A stretch of 64,000 nt of DNA from Amborella trichopoda (GCF_000471905.2 NW_006494916.1:308970-372969), one strand, 5' to 3'; positions 47,226 through 59,276 are shown, counted from the stretch's first letter. Notes: a model not told the origin generated them from the sequence alone. Translations and numbers: made by a program.

Positions 47226-47447
47226 GTATATAATGAGACCATTTACCTTTGGTACAAAATGATCACAATTAATTTTTGACCATTGGATGTGAAATTGGGT
47301 GGTCGCATTTATTTGATAGATCGAGCTCAAAGTTCAAAAGAAATTTTCTCGAACTTTGTGACACATCCAAGCTATTAGGTTTCACATCGGATGGTTGTAA
47401 GTAATTGTGACCTTGCTGTATTAAAAGTAAATAGTCTCATTGTATAT
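47226..47447. mobile_element. MITE copy D, near full length
   Basis: Begins GTATATAATGAGACCATTTA then CCTTTGGTAC; the right end AAATAGTCTCATTGTATATA is its inverse. About 222 bp. Internally shares TTTCTCGAACTTTGTGACAC with copy B (which carries it inverted) and an ACATCGGATGG-like block. Confidence 0.78.
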
Positions 47448-48080
47448 AATCCTTCATATCAATATGCTAATCCATTTATTATGACAATAATAACTTAGTT
47501 TCATTAATCATAATTTTGATAATTATATAATATTATTAAATTTAAAACTACTGTCTATACTACATATAAGAAGAATTAGAAAGGACCATGTCTTAAGGGA
47601 GATTGTAGGGTGGAGAGATTCCCCCGGGAAAGGAGATTCTAAAGGTAATTCCTCGGTGTGGGACAGACCCCTAAGAAAGCTAGGGTTTTTAAAATTTCTC
47701 CCATATACCGTAATATACGCTTACAACATAAAAATCTTTATTTCTAAATACCAAGAGAATAAATAAAGCTTCGAACTCTTTTCATAAAGAAAATACTAAA
47801 ATTGTAACTAAAATTATAGAAGTTCTTAGAGTCGGTATCTTATTTGTGTCGAAAATAACATAATAATTATAAATCGATTGAAATTTGTAATAAAAAATTA
47901 ATGATTAAGTCAATTTTTAAGAATTGAAAATTCAATGATGCATAGACTTCATGGCATCCTAAATAAATTAAATTGTAGAAAAGTTTATATAGTGAGGTAT
48001 TTCGAGACCAATATAATTCATCTATTCATAAATGGTAAAATAATTTAAGATGAAATTTTATAAAATTAAAAAAAAAGAAT

Positions 48081-48110
48081 TTATACTATGAGATGACATC
48101 GTTTATTTAT
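48081..48110. mobile_element. Terminal fragment of the same MITE family
   Basis: TTATACTATGAGATGACATC matches the family end for about 15 bp only. Confidence 0.3.
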
Positions 48111-49079
48111 CTATTTTACTGTTTACCTAGTCTACCATAATTGATTTGATTGTTTTTGTTTGATCTCTAGGCACGGTATTGGATATAATTTACTATTATC
48201 ATCATGCTTCATTCCATGCCATAGTCATCGATTACACGCAAGTGGACTAAAATTCCTAAAAAGCATGAAATAAATCTGTTAAAAATCTTTTGATCGTCAT
48301 GCAAAGCCGTTTCATAATGCATACTATCTCATGAAATTGTTTGTTTATACTTTGGGGTATTAAATAAAATAAATATTTAACGTCTTTTATCATTGTTTTT
48401 TCTTTCAAGATACTCTCCATTGCATGGTACACAATTACTTATGCCATCGCTTAATTCACCACAAGTGCAACACACAATCCCACAAGTCAATTTAATGAGA
48501 GTCACATTAATGAGGAGAAAGAGCCACAAGGGCTAAAACACGGTTAGGAAAAAGACATTAAAGAGAAGGAAAATGTTTATATGAAGGTTGCAACCTTAAA
48601 ATGTAGAACTACAGATGCATTTCAAAAATCTATTGAAAGATATTATTTTAATATACCTTCTAATTGAGCATCTCGACATCGAGATGTATGAATATGAAAG
48701 AAAAAAGAATTTGAGTTTAAAAAATAGTGTGTTTTACAACACATTATCTAGACCATCCATTTTTTAAATCTTCATATGTTTATAGATTGACTTGATTTTA
48801 ACTATTTTTGAAATTTAAAATTTTATAATTAGATATAAAAATAGATTTTGAAATAATCCTAAAAATAATTTATATCAAAATTATATATTATGATGAAATT
48901 TGAAGGTACGCCTTAATTGGATGGTTTAAGATTGCAACCTCATGGAAACCGGACCCTAAAGAGAACCTTTAAAATTTTTGACATTTCAGGATTGCTCTTG
49001 ATGCTCGGACCTTCCAATACAAGATAAATGGAGTACAAATCATGAAATGTATTTGAGTTTAAAATCTGAAGCTCTCACT

Positions 49080-49310
49080 CTCTCTAAAAATCTGAAGCTC
49101 TCTCTCTCTCTCTCTCTCTTTAAATCTGAAGCTCTCTCAATCTCTCTGGCTCAATTTCTCATCAATCAAACATTAATCTCTGTTTCCCACGCCTTTACTT
49201 TCCTTTTCCAAGTTCTCTTTTTGCTTTCTCTCTCGTCCTCTCTCTCTCTCTCTCTCAGCCACCCTCTCTTTCTCTCTCTTCGCTCTTTCTCTCTCTCTCT
49301 TCTCTCTCTC
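49080..49310. repeat. CT-rich microsatellite cluster
   Basis: Several CT runs (49098-49119, 49238-49256, 49265-49310) with a repeated AAATCTGAAGCTCTCTC phrase (three times between 49060 and 49137). Plant 5' leaders are often like this. Confidence 0.9.
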
Positions 49311-49416
49311 TACACCGCCACCACCCCGACAATAAAAGCTTGTCTCCGCTCTCTCCCGTCCCGTACACCGCCACCACCCCGACAATAAAAGCTTGTCTCC
49401 GCTCTCTCCCGTCCCG
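49311..49416. repeat. 53-bp perfect tandem duplication
   Basis: TACACCGCCACCACCCCGAC starts at 49311 and again at 49364; the whole 53-bp unit appears unchanged. Confidence 0.95.
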
Positions 49417-52400
49417 TCGGACGTGGCAGTCTTTCAACGGCCAATCTTTCCCTCTTCTTTTCGCAGTAAAATCCCTCTTCAACATATAACTCCAGTAAAA
49501 ACTTTCTTTTTCACTCTGGACTCTTTTCACCCTCTCGACCATTTTGCTTTTTATTTTGGGGGGCTTCTCTCTCTGTTTCTTGCCTGCAAGAAGCGATTCT
49601 TCCCCCTTAATTTCTCTCTCCTTTCACTCTGTTGAAGAAGCCATTGTACCCAACTTGCCTTTTTCACCTCTTATCTCCTTTGCAGAGAGATAAGATATCC
49701 TTTCTGGTTTTCACCTGCAACGTTTCCTGTCTCTTCTTCTTGGCGGATTTTTCAAGGTAATCTTCGTTTTTTGTCTCAATTTTTTATGCATGTACTAATA
49801 CTGTATTTTATCCACCTCTTTGTGTTCCCTTTCGCTTTCTCCTCCCACTCTTCTTTTCTCTGTCTTTCTTTCTCTGTTTATTAAATTGTTTGGGTATTTC
49901 TACCTTTTCCTTGTAGTTATGATGTTAATTGCAATGTTTATTTGTCTGTGATTCTTTTGTTGGGGATATGGCCTCTTAGGTCTTTCTGTCGATGATTTGA
50001 AGTTTCCTTAGAAATTTGTTATTGGTTTTGGGTTTTGGGTTTCGGGTTTCAACTTCATTCTTGGCTTTTTTCCTTTCTTTCCCTTTTGCCTTTTCCCATT
50101 TACTTTCTGTTGATTTAGCTGGGCATTATTTTCTTGGATTTCACTCATGAGGTTTTAGTAATTGTTCTTTTAAGTTTCATTAACGTTTGTAATTTTATGA
50201 AGATGGAAGATTAATTTTATGGGTGTTTTGGCTTATTGGTTTTTATTGTTATGTTGAAGCAGGAAGCTATTTGAAAGAGTGGTCCTTGGCAATAGTGATA
50301 AGTCCCTGGTTGGAGGTACTTCTCTCAAGTTCTTCTATAATTATGATATAAGAACTGCCAAGTTGAGGCTTTTTTTCAATATTGTCAATGACAAACAATT
50401 AAAAACAAAAAGGAAAAAATAAAACACATGAAGCTCCTGCAACTTTGAAATGCACCGCTTACCTTCAGTTTTTTGTGATTTACATTTGATTAACGTTCTC
50501 TATACATGGCAGTCTTTCATTTGATTGTATCATTGGGGACGGTTCTTCCCTTCAGATTTTGTAGTTTACGTCTCTATTTGTGGCAGTTTTGTTCTCTTCC
50601 CTGTGTTGTTTGGTTTTTGGGAATCCCTATCCCTCTCTATTGGCTTTGCACAAATTACAAGAATATTATTTGACATTGGAATTTGGAAATTCTTCTGATA
50701 GTTAAATTTAGAATGAATATCTCTCCATTGAGAGAGTAGGGTACTTCTTTTGGCATGATTACAATACTTGGAATCTCGAAGATATAGTGTTCTTGACCTT
50801 TGTCGCTTAGTAATCATTCACTCATGTTTTGAGAAATGTATTATCCTTGTGTGAAAATTTTCTCAAATCAGCAGAATTTTGTTAAATAATTCACATAATT
50901 CAATGAGGAAATACTGCATATGCATGAGTGCTCCCATTTTGTTGGATGTTGAGTCAGGGACAACTCCATATTTTGCCTAAATCTGCTTAAATGGCCTACA
51001 AGTTTTTATTGGATGGCATAGTTAAGGATTACATATATTTCAGGCCATATTTCATTACTAAAGTGAATTTGTATGCAGATGTAAGTAAATTAGTTTCCTC
51101 AAACTGTGTTGTGTTGCAGAATGGTATAAGTAACTCTTATTTTTCTTTGGGATTGATTCATATTCTTGACTTTGCCTTTTCTATTTTTTTAAAGAACTGT
51201 GCTTTAACAGTTCGAAAGGAAAATTTTCGTGCTGATTTGCGGGGTAAGAAATCCCAGTTGTTAAACACAATTTCGAGCTAAGAAGGTTGCATAATTTTGA
51301 CTACTTTTCAATTGTCACTGGCCAGTTGCTATTTGCAACAATCTGTACAATTGAAGCTAAAGCGCTTGACCTGTAACTGGAGTTGGAATGTGCTTCCTTT
51401 TATGACTCTTTGATTTTCCATGGAAGTTGCAATTCATCATTATGTTGAGTCCAAGTTCATAGTTATTTCTTCACTTAAATTTTGACCTTCTAGGTTTATG
51501 TTGATGCCATGACTCTGCATAATCTCGTATTATTATGCTTGTTTAGCTTTGAGTCAATTCTTGGAGCTATATGCCATAGCCTTGCTGCAGTTTTCTGTGT
51601 AGAATCTATGGATTAGTTTATATCATTTGCAGTAGCAATAGTTTCTTATCTTTGCAATTATTCAAGAGAAACAAAGAAAGCAAGGTAGTAGCATAGCTAA
51701 GGCAACTTGATAAAAACTTGGCCCGATAATATTTCTTTGAGCTTTGAAATTTTGTTCTTTTGTATTATTATTGCTTAATGCATGCTTAAAACAAAGTTCC
51801 ATACCATCTTTATGACAACTACTCCTTGCGATTTTATGAATGGAGCTACTGCTACTCCCAGTGTGGAGCTTTACAATTTTATCTACTTTGGTAAAGTTGT
51901 GAATTTTCATAGTATTATTCCATATGTTTTTGGGTGAATAATAATATCATGCTTTCATGATGGAAAAAGTAACTATCTTATGCCTTCACAAGTACTTTGG
52001 TTATCAGTATGGCTAAAAAATATGTTGGTCTTGGTCAACTAACTTTTTTTTACTACTTAAATATCCCCTTTTTATTTAAATATTTTAGAAAAAAATTTAT
52101 TCGAACTTCCTTAGCGTATGAATCACATGATATATGGCCTTTATTCCTTGGTATCAATATCTTTGTTCATGTTGATGATTTGATAATTGCTTGCGCAAAT
52201 TCTAGTATGGATAACAAATATCCTCGTTATTGTACTCAAAATCATTCATCAAGTGGCATTCTTTTTTATTTCCCCTGTAAATGGGTCTTACTTACAAGGG
52301 AAACCCTATAGGTTCCCCGGCTTGGGAGTCTGAAAATGGGCTCCCACTTTGGCATTGTTTACCTATGCATAGAAAAAATCTTCCTTTGGTGGGAAAATAT

Positions 52401-53094
52401 GCTCTGGGGAAAGGGGTTGGTGCTTATATCTCGAAAACGATACTGCTTATCATGTTTCTTAGATTCAATTGGATTTAAAAAAGTTCTAGTTGTGAAGAAA
52501 ATTTCAATTTGGAGAAAGTGCACCAAAGCGCTATTTTCAGGTTAATAAGTTTTGAATGCTCATGGGGGCAGTATGTTACTTTTGTATTTTGTTATTTTCA
52601 AAGCAATATCTCACTCCGGTTCTTGGTCTTGGTGCATATTGATGTTGAACTCATTTACCCTCATTGGCTATATTTTTAATCTTGTATATTTGGAGTGGAT
52701 ACATTAGAAATTCAAAACTTTATATGGATTGTTATTTTCAGGTGCATGGATTTTTGCATTGTTTTTCGGGCACCAATCATGTTTTGACTTGGTAAGTTAT
52801 TATAATGTAATGGATGATTAACAAAAGGTCGGTATATTATAGTGCTTGTTTTGTTTCAAACAGGATATTAACATCTCATATGTCTGATGTCAACAATAGA
52901 TAGTTGAATAGAGGACCTTTGGTTGGAGGACCGATGATTCTCAGCTGTCTGTTGTTAACATCAAACTGCTTGAGAAGCTGCTACTATATTATTTGAAACC
53001 AAACAGGCAATATAAGAGACTTTTCATTAGTAAAATTATATTGGATTTTATGATCTCTTTATAATTGTGTTTTGATGAGCATATGCGTACAACT

Positions 53095-53218
53095 ATATTT
53101 CACACACGCACAGCTCATTGCTACTTCATCAAATCATGATTTTAATGACATGCACAATATTTCACACGCGCACAGCTCATAGCTACTTCACCAAATCATG
53201 ATTTTAATGACATGCACA
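53095..53218. repeat. 62-bp tandem duplication
   Basis: Two adjacent copies with ATTTCACACACGCACAGCTC and AAATCATGATTTTAATGACA, period 62 bp, few differences. Confidence 0.93.
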
Positions 53219-53776
53219 ATCGAAGACTCCAAACCCTTGTTCAATAATGACATCCATCCTCTTGCATATGTAAGAAAGGTTATAATTGTTGGCCCTTTTA
53301 ATTCTAATTTAGTTTTTTGTATTTTTAGTGTTTGTTGCATTAGTGTTTGAATGCACAATTTAGGAATTGTTGTGTATTAACTGCTAGATATTGTTAATTT
53401 TTTAATATTTTGTTCCTGTTATTTGTCATAGTTGTTCTATTGCATTATAGGAATTCGATTTTATATTATGCATTTGAACATACATGCATATGTGAATGAT
53501 TGGTAAATGCTGATACATCGGTAAACATATTCTTAAGTATATGAATTATGAGTGCAACTTTACCCAGTTCTTTTTTTTTCTCTTAAAAACAAAAAGAGAG
53601 AAGCTTGATATTGAACCATGGCATTTGAGGAATTCTATACTTTTGAATGAATTTTATAAATTTGAATAGATCATGTTATGTTGCATTTTGGACTTATGGT
53701 GATAGGGTGTGTATATATAATATCTTGATAGCAAAGATTTTTATTAATTTATCAAAGGTAGTGCAAGGGAAGATGA

Positions 53777-54203
53777 TGCAAATAAAATTGGGGTTGTTTT
53801 AATTTTTTATTTTATTGTTCTTTTGGGGATTAGATAGGAACTAATATTGGAAAGATATGAGGAAGATCAACCATGATAAAGATTGAAATAGGGGTGGTAC
53901 GTGGGAGAGAAACGAAGTGAGACAAATATGAATGGTAAGTGGGAGAGAGCAAAAATGAGAGAGAAAATAGGGGAAAGTACGTAGAAGAGAGAGAATTATC
54001 TTTGGGTTTTTTTTTTTCCAAAGTTTATTTAAAGGGAGATGTCCCTTCTTTGTAAAGAGTAGAGAATGAGAATTGAGTAAATTTGGTCTTGTGAAAAGAT
54101 CGTTTTTGGGGTGGACTCCCTTGCAGACCTTGAGAGAGGGTATATTCTCTCAACCTTTTTTTTTTATTTTTTATTGTTTCGGTTTTATTTTCTCCTTGCA
54201 TCA
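53777..54203 (+). mobile_element. 5' LTR of the TRIM-like element
   Basis: Aligns with 54781-55349. Shared blocks include ACATGTCCCTTCTTTG-like, GAATGAGAATTGAGTAAATT and CCCTTGCAGACCTTGAGAGA. Confidence 0.85.
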
Positions 54204-54205
54204 AT

Positions 54206-54217
54206 TGGTATCAGAAA
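54206..54217 (+). other. Primer-binding site of the TRIM-like element
   Basis: TGGTATCAGAAA, two bases after the LTR; the first ten bases match the initiator-methionine-tRNA type site. Confidence 0.85.
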
Positions 54218-54230
54218 GATCTGTGCTGAT

Positions 54231-54386
54231 ATGGAGAGCCTTGAGATCCTTGATCTAATTATAGAAGATGCTCGAAGAGAAGTTCGTGAGATGAATCAAT
54301 GGTTGCATCGATTGGATCAAAGATTTAAGAAACTCAAAGAAGACCTAGTAGGACGCATTAGTAAAGTAATAGAACAAGGTCTATGA
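54231..54386 (+). CDS. Short gag-like start or relic inside the TRIM-like element
   Basis: Starts at ATG 54231, 14 bp after the primer site: MESLEILDLIIEDARREVRE, MNQWLHRLDQRFKKLKEDL, 51 residues. Charged and probably helical or coiled-coil. A further frame-broken coding-like stretch (54521-54770, KFKYEEEDMCDAVFKI) follows. It may be the N-terminus of a gag whose remainder was deleted. Function unknown. Confidence 0.4.
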   Translation: MESLEILDLIIEDARREVREMNQWLHRLDQRFKKLKEDLVGRISKVIEQGL

Positions 54387-54780
54387 GATTTATTTCATAG
54401 ATTGCAATTGGAACAAGAGTAAGAAGGATATGAAGAGGTAGATCTCAATACAAAAGGCAACGCCGATAACTCACATGTGCTAAAGTTTTAAATGTCAATT
54501 GTGAAGAAAAAGAAGAAATTTTGAAATTCAAATATGAAGAAGAAGATATGTGTGATGCAGTATTCAAAATCCAACCTTGTGAATCTAAAGGAGAAATCAA
54601 GATGAAGCCTGAGATCTCAATATTCTACTTCATGATAAGCACAAATTCTTTGATGAATGAGTTAGAAATTAAAGAAAAAATACCACGGAGAATGGTGGGA
54701 CTTCATCACCAACTTTTGAGAATGCCCCTAAAAGATTTGAGTTTGATAAGCTCGAGGTTGAGCTTCTCCCAACCCAAGGA

Positions 54781-55349
54781 TGCAAATAAAATTGGGGTTG
54801 TTTTAATTTTTTATTTTATTATTCTTTTATTTATTTTCTTTAAGAGTAGGAAGAAAAAGAATTTTTAGGATTAGATAGGAACTAATTTTGGAAAGGTAGT
54901 CTTGGTAGGAGATTTAGTTAGATTTAGATAGAGATGGATTTATGTAAGAGAAAGATAAGGGATTTAGATATGGGAAAGATCAACCATGATAAAGATTGAA
55001 AAATAGGGATGGCATGTGGGACAGAGAAAAAGTGAGAGAGAAATAGGAATGGTACGTGGGAGATAGAAAAAGTGAGATAATAGGATAGAAAAAGTGAGAT
55101 AATAGGGAGGAGAGAAAAAATAGGGGAAAATACGTAGAAGAGAGAATTATTATTGGGGTTTTTTTTTCTTCAAAAGTTTATTTAAAGGGACATGTCCCTT
55201 CTTTGTTAAGAGCAGAGAATGAGAATTGAGTAAATTTGCTCTTGTGAAAATATCGTTTTTGAGGTGGATTCCCTTGCAGACCTTGAGAGAGGTTATATTC
55301 TCTCAACCTTTTTTTTTTTATTGTTCCAGTTTTATTTCTCCCTACATCA
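54781..55349 (+). mobile_element. 3' LTR of the TRIM-like element
   Basis: Begins TGCAAATAAAATTGGGG and ends CCTACATCA. Contains short internal duplications (GATAGAAAAAGTGAGATAAT-like, about 55058-55100) absent from the 5' copy. Confidence 0.85.
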
Positions 55350-56920
55350 GAAGAACATAAGAGATGCCAAGACAGCACCCCAGATGGTCAAGAAAAACTT
55401 CAGTGGCTCACCTAGTAACGTTGAGGAAGTCACCCTTGACGACGATCTGTGAGTCAACCTTTTGAGTGTGTGGGCTCAAACCTACCAACAATCCTCTCAC
55501 CTATGCAAGGAAGGAATCAAGAAATTCATTGGGCATGAGATTGAAAAAGTAGTCTCTCCCTTAGAGTCCCTTAAATGCTCTCCCAGTCCATCAGGCGGTG
55601 TTTTAGAACTCATCTTAATATTCAGAACTCTCTTGAGAACATTTGGCTTGGGTAGGTCCTGTGTTTCAAATTGCCCAACTTCTTGGTATGAACAAATGAC
55701 AAAACGTGCCCAATTTTGCGACATACTAGAGTTTTAAGTTGGAATCACCTGTGTCTTGGGTCCCAAGATTGTCTCTAAGGTCTTGTTGAGTCTACCACTA
55801 GTCTTTAACAGGTCAAGTAGCTGGAAAGTGAAAGTGCTTTTTCATTTTCGATGACTATTGGACTTGTATAAGAGCATCTAAAACTCCTCAGTTATGTTCC
55901 CCATGTTTCAGCTTTGACCTATTTGGATCTCTCAAAAATACCTAACCGTGGCGGATCTATAAGATTGTTTCATTTGGGTTTTTGGTTGCAATTTTAAGCA
56001 TGCAATCAATTTGCTCTTGTGAATAGAAAAATTCAACCATTGTGAAAATTTTGGGTTGGTTTTGCAATAATCTTAAACATATTTTTAAATTTGTTGCTTT
56101 TAAGATTTTTGGTTGTGTGATTTGTTGAACGTGCACCATTTGTATAATTACACTCTGGTTGGTGGTATTCATCATCATCCAAGCAATTTCAAATATTTTT
56201 TAATTTAATCAATGTGAACTATTCATGTGCACAACACAAATCACTCAATGTGCACTATTCATGTGCAAAGTGTAGCATTGTTGTAGTTAACCCCAGAAAA
56301 AAAATGTAGCAATGTTGCCCGCACTTATGACAAGCATTGTACACCCACGCACTGTGCAATTTACACTATGTTCCCCAAAACACTTGCGCACAAAGCACTA
56401 CATAAGTGCACTTAGTAGTCTTGTTTACTGTGTATTGTGCACATCACAAATCACTGAATGTGCATTATATCAAGTGCATAGGTTGCATATGTTTATATCA
56501 TTCAGTAGTTATAGGAGGAAGGCAAAGGTAGTAGAGTTGGTTTTTTTTTTTTTTTTAAATAATTGTTTTCTTAATTTAATCAATGTTCAAATGTTTATTT
56601 TTCAGAAGAAAGAGTAGACCTATAGAGATCTGGTATTTTTCTTGATAGACCTACTATTTTCCGTATGTTCTTCAGTGCTTTCGCACCATATATTTTAGAG
56701 AGGTTCCTAAATAAATAAAAAAATATTCAAATTGCCTAAATAAAAGAAAATTCTGCATCCCTTTTTATTGAGGCGTAAATGATGAAATTGATGCTTTGTC
56801 CCCATATCTTGTTATTGAAAATATTCTAAGCATCAAACTTCTAAAAGTTGTATGACATATGGAAAAATTTTCTTGATAATAAATCTGGATTTGGACAAAA
56901 AACTTGAGTCAAAATTCTTA
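55350..56920. other. Stretch of unknown nature
   Basis: 55350-55740 has a coding-like look (NIRDAKTAPQMVKKNFSGSP, then NVEEVTLDDDL and a stop; after it, in another frame, QSSHLCKEGIKKFIGHEIEK), but I do not recognise it and frames change. 56212-56275 is a 36-bp tandem duplication around CAATGTGCACTATTCATGTG, with a further related piece near 56440. The rest is AT-rich with no gene seen. Confidence 0.35.
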
Positions 56921-57162
56921 GGGGGTGTTTGATTTTTGGAAAACACAGTATTGGAAACCGCGTTTTCCAAGGAAGTGGAATACCCCAGTTCCATGGTCGC
57001 CCATGGAACTGCCGTTATTCACTTTTTAGTCTTAAATATAAGGCAAGTGGATACCGCAATAATGACTTTATTGTAAAACCTCCCCGTTATGAAACAAAGA
57101 AGTGCTACAGTATTAGAAGATGCGGTTTTCAAAACTGGGTCTTCTAGAAATCAAACACGCCC
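56921..57162. mobile_element. PIF/Harbinger-type MITE (Tourist-like)
   Basis: Left end GGGGGTGTTTGATTT and the inverse of the right end, GGGCGTGTTTGATTT, match at 14 of 15 positions; TTA lies directly outside both ends (56918-56920 and 57163-57165). TTA target duplications and G-rich ends with GTGTTTG are typical of Harbinger MITEs. 242 bp, non-coding. Confidence 0.87.
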
Positions 57163-57574
57163 TTATAGTTTTGAGATTTTTGGGCTGCTATTGGGAATTT
57201 GGATAGTATAGATCAGAAAGAGGGTGAAGATAGGGCAGCAACCATAGTTAATGGAATCTTCCAGCCTTAATGGCGATTTTGCTATTGTTAAATTGATATG
57301 GAAAGGGTTAAATTATTGTTGTAATCTTGGATTTTCTTAAATTTCATTTGAGACATTCTATCCTTAAAATTTATTATTAATTGATATAAATATTGTACTT
57401 TATTCAACCAAGAAGGATCTTTGTCTAGAAACTCTACTTAACCTCAATCTTAATTTCCTAAAATAAGGGATCCCGAATAAAATTTTTGTTTTTTTCTAAG
57501 TTATTATTAGTTAATCAAGTAATTGTACTTTTGTCATTCAATGAAAGAAGGATGGTATGCCTAGAAACTTTGGT

Positions 57575-57770
57575 TAACCTCGATTCTAATACTTAGGTGA
57601 CCCTTGTTAAGGGCACTCGAGGACCTTGATTCCAATACTAGTGGTAAACCCTTATTAAGGGCACTCAATACATCGATTTCAATACTAGGGTAATCTTTGT
57701 TTAGTGCAATCGAGGGCCTCAATTGCAATACCAAGGAACCCTGGCTAAGGACATCAATACATCAATTCCT
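57575..57770. repeat. About 50-bp tandem repeat, four diverged units
   Basis: Units share CTTGATTCCAATACTA-like and CTTATTAAGGGCACTC-like blocks. A related unit lies at about 57435. 57770-58020 shows nothing clear. Confidence 0.75.
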
Positions 57771-58020
57771 ATACCAAAGGATTGTTGGTGGATACTATAG
57801 ACTCTCAAGCCTTCACCATATATAGCCCGTTCCTCAATAATTTGTTGTGTGGTCCCAAATTGTTCAGAGCGCGATTCCCAAAAGGTTGGGATCTAGATCT
57901 CTGAGATACGCATTGTACAAGCGACACTTACTATGCATTCCCAAATCGCTCCCTCCCTCCCTCAGCTCTCGCTTCCATCAACTTTGGTGGTGACTATTAG
58001 ATGCCCTTATAAATTTATAC

Positions 58021-58330
58021 ATGTCCAAACTCCAAAGGATGTGGAGGCTGAGTTTTTGTTTTTGTTTTGTTTTTTTGTTTTTTTTTGGGGGGGTGGGGTT
58101 GGGGGAATATAGAGTTTTTTTGTATGTGTGTGTGCACGTGGGTATGTTTGTTTGTTTTTTTTTTTGTTTTTTCTTTTTTTTGTTTTTTTTTTTTTGTTTT
58201 TTGGTGGTAGTGGGGGTGGGGTTGGGGGAATATAGAGTTTTTTTTTGTGTGTGTGCACGTGCGTGCGTATGTTTGTTTGTTTGTTTGTTTTTCTTTTTTT
58301 TTTTTTTTTGGGTTAGGGGGGGAGGTGTTT
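58021..58330. repeat. T-rich low-complexity tract with an internal duplication
   Basis: Poly-T with TTTG units. A segment with GGGGTTGGGGGAATATAGAG and then GTGTGTGTGCACGTG occurs twice (about 58093-58165 and 58215-58285). Read on the minus strand, it is an A-rich tail following the LINE end, so it may be the expanded LINE tail. Confidence 0.8.
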
Positions 58331-58340
58331 GGATACTAAA

Positions 58341-58640
58341 CCCCTTTATTGTACTTATCTCATCATCATTGTCAATGCCTTTTCCCAACTTATTGGGGTC
58401 GGCTACACAAATCCTGGTTCGCCATTTTGCTCTATTAAGGGCCATACCCTCAGTAAGGCTATAAGTTCCCATATGTTTCCTCACTACTTCCAAACATGTC
58501 CCATTGGGCCTATCCCTTACCCTTTTTTGAGCCTTCCACTTGAACTAGCTCGCACATCCTAATAGGTTTTGTACTGAGTCTACACCACATATGGCCAGCC
58601 CACCTAAATCTACTCTTTCTCATCTTATCGCCTATTGATG
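58341..58640 (-). pseudogene. 3' end of an RTE-type LINE
   Basis: On the minus strand, blocks like KMRKSRFRWAGHM, then LEVVRKHMGTYSLTEGMALN, RAKWRTRICVADPNKLGKGI and DNDDE match the well-known C-terminus of plant RTE non-LTR retrotransposon proteins, where MALDRxEWRxRIHVADPNxLG is the recurrent ending. Several frame breaks separate the blocks. The coding end is followed by ATGATGATGAG and then a long A-rich stretch (the T-rich tract on the plus strand). This is a 5'-truncated copy, as target-primed reverse transcription usually leaves. Confidence 0.88.
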
Positions 58641-59058
58641 CCACAACTAATTTTTTTTGAATGTATTCAATTCCTTCCTGTCTTGTAAACCAAAAACTAG
58701 AACTTTACATAAAGAATGTTTTGGTACTTTTTTGTGTTCTCCTTACATCCATGAGCTTGAAGCATATTTCATTGTAACTTTAGATGCTTGAGCTTTGTCT
58801 AAACTTGAAAATTGAACTTGGAGTCAAGTAAAATAGCAATCACTTCAGTCAATACAACATCATAAATATGGGTTAAGGAAAAACTTGCATAGGCCTTATG
58901 GATTAAATATTTACAGTACTTGCCATATGATTTCCATCATCAATACACAAAAGTCCCAAAAGTCAAAAGCCTTACATCAAAAAACAAGAAAGCAAATCTC
59001 ATTTTGCAAACTGAGATTAATTGTTGTCATTATCATCACCACCACTAGGTCCACCATC

Positions 59059-59276
59059 TCATTCATCATTACAAGTTGCATGAAAGGTCATTGAGCCCAA
59101 AGTCAAACTCTTTCCAAGGAGTGCATCATATCTAGCATCCACCACTCGCTCATTGAAATTACCCATACCTCTCACAGCAATAGAGTCCATATTGCAGGGC
59201 TCTTTCAGTTCTGCTGAATGCAAACAAGATCTTTGATTCTCTTTTGGTTGAGTTTGTTGCTCTTCTTTGTATTGAC
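59059..59276 (-). CDS. Candidate terminal exon, unknown protein
   Basis: Preceded on the minus strand by a good acceptor (TTCCACAG) and open to TGA at 59059-59061. Reads GQYKEEQQTQPKENQRSCLH, then KEPCNMDSIAVRGMGNFNER and VVDARYDALLGKSLTLGSMT. After the TGA the same frame continues DGGPSGGDNDNN to a TAA, so the TGA could be a recent nonsense change. A second coding-like block upstream (about 59385-59470: GGKAKHLHKMALHISKLAHL) could belong to it. I do not recognise the family. Confidence 0.35.

Larger units (their letters stand above)
45881..49046. other. Non-coding AT-rich stretch
   Basis: No gene seen. Contains MITE copy D and a fragment of the same family (listed separately). Confidence 0.5.
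49047..52791 (+). other. Candidate transcription unit, product unknown
   Basis: A CT-rich, GC-richer stretch (49047-49756) looks like a plant 5' leader. It ends TTTTTCAAG followed by GTAATC, a good donor. 50263-50315 is a 53-bp block between GAAGCAG and GTACTT. 52742-52791 is a 50-bp block between TTATTTTCAG and GTAAGT. Blocks two and three stay open together in two frames: one would read KLFERVVLGNSDKSLVG then GAWIFALFFGHQSC, the other WLEVHGFLHCFSGTNHVLTW across the junction. I recognise neither. It could be a 5' non-coding part of a gene disturbed by the TRIM element at 53777, or a non-coding RNA. No downstream coding exon was identified. Confidence 0.35.
53777..55349 (+). mobile_element. 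TRIM-like small LTR retrotransposon
   Basis: Two LTRs of about 427 and 569 bp (53777-54203 and 54781-55349) flank only 577 bp. Both begin TGCAAATAAAATTGGGGTTG and end CATCA. A primer-binding site follows the first. Flanks GATGA and GAAGA could be a 5-bp target duplication with one change. The interior has a 51-codon frame but no protease, RT or integrase, so the element would depend on enzymes from another element. The 3' LTR is longer mainly by extra GATAGAAAAAGTGAGATAAT-type repeats. Confidence 0.83.

Noticed and set aside
49047-49388. 113-residue serine/leucine-rich frame
   Set aside because: Made by CT repeats; the region reads better as a 5' leader.
52000-52545. HVDDLIIAC-like phrase as a reverse transcriptase relic
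   Set aside because: Only the short VDDLII match was seen, with no flanking RT blocks in any frame; chance is likely.
57978-58493. 171-residue lysine/threonine-rich frame
   Set aside because: Only the first 50 or so residues are the LINE C-terminus; the rest is translation of the A-rich tail.
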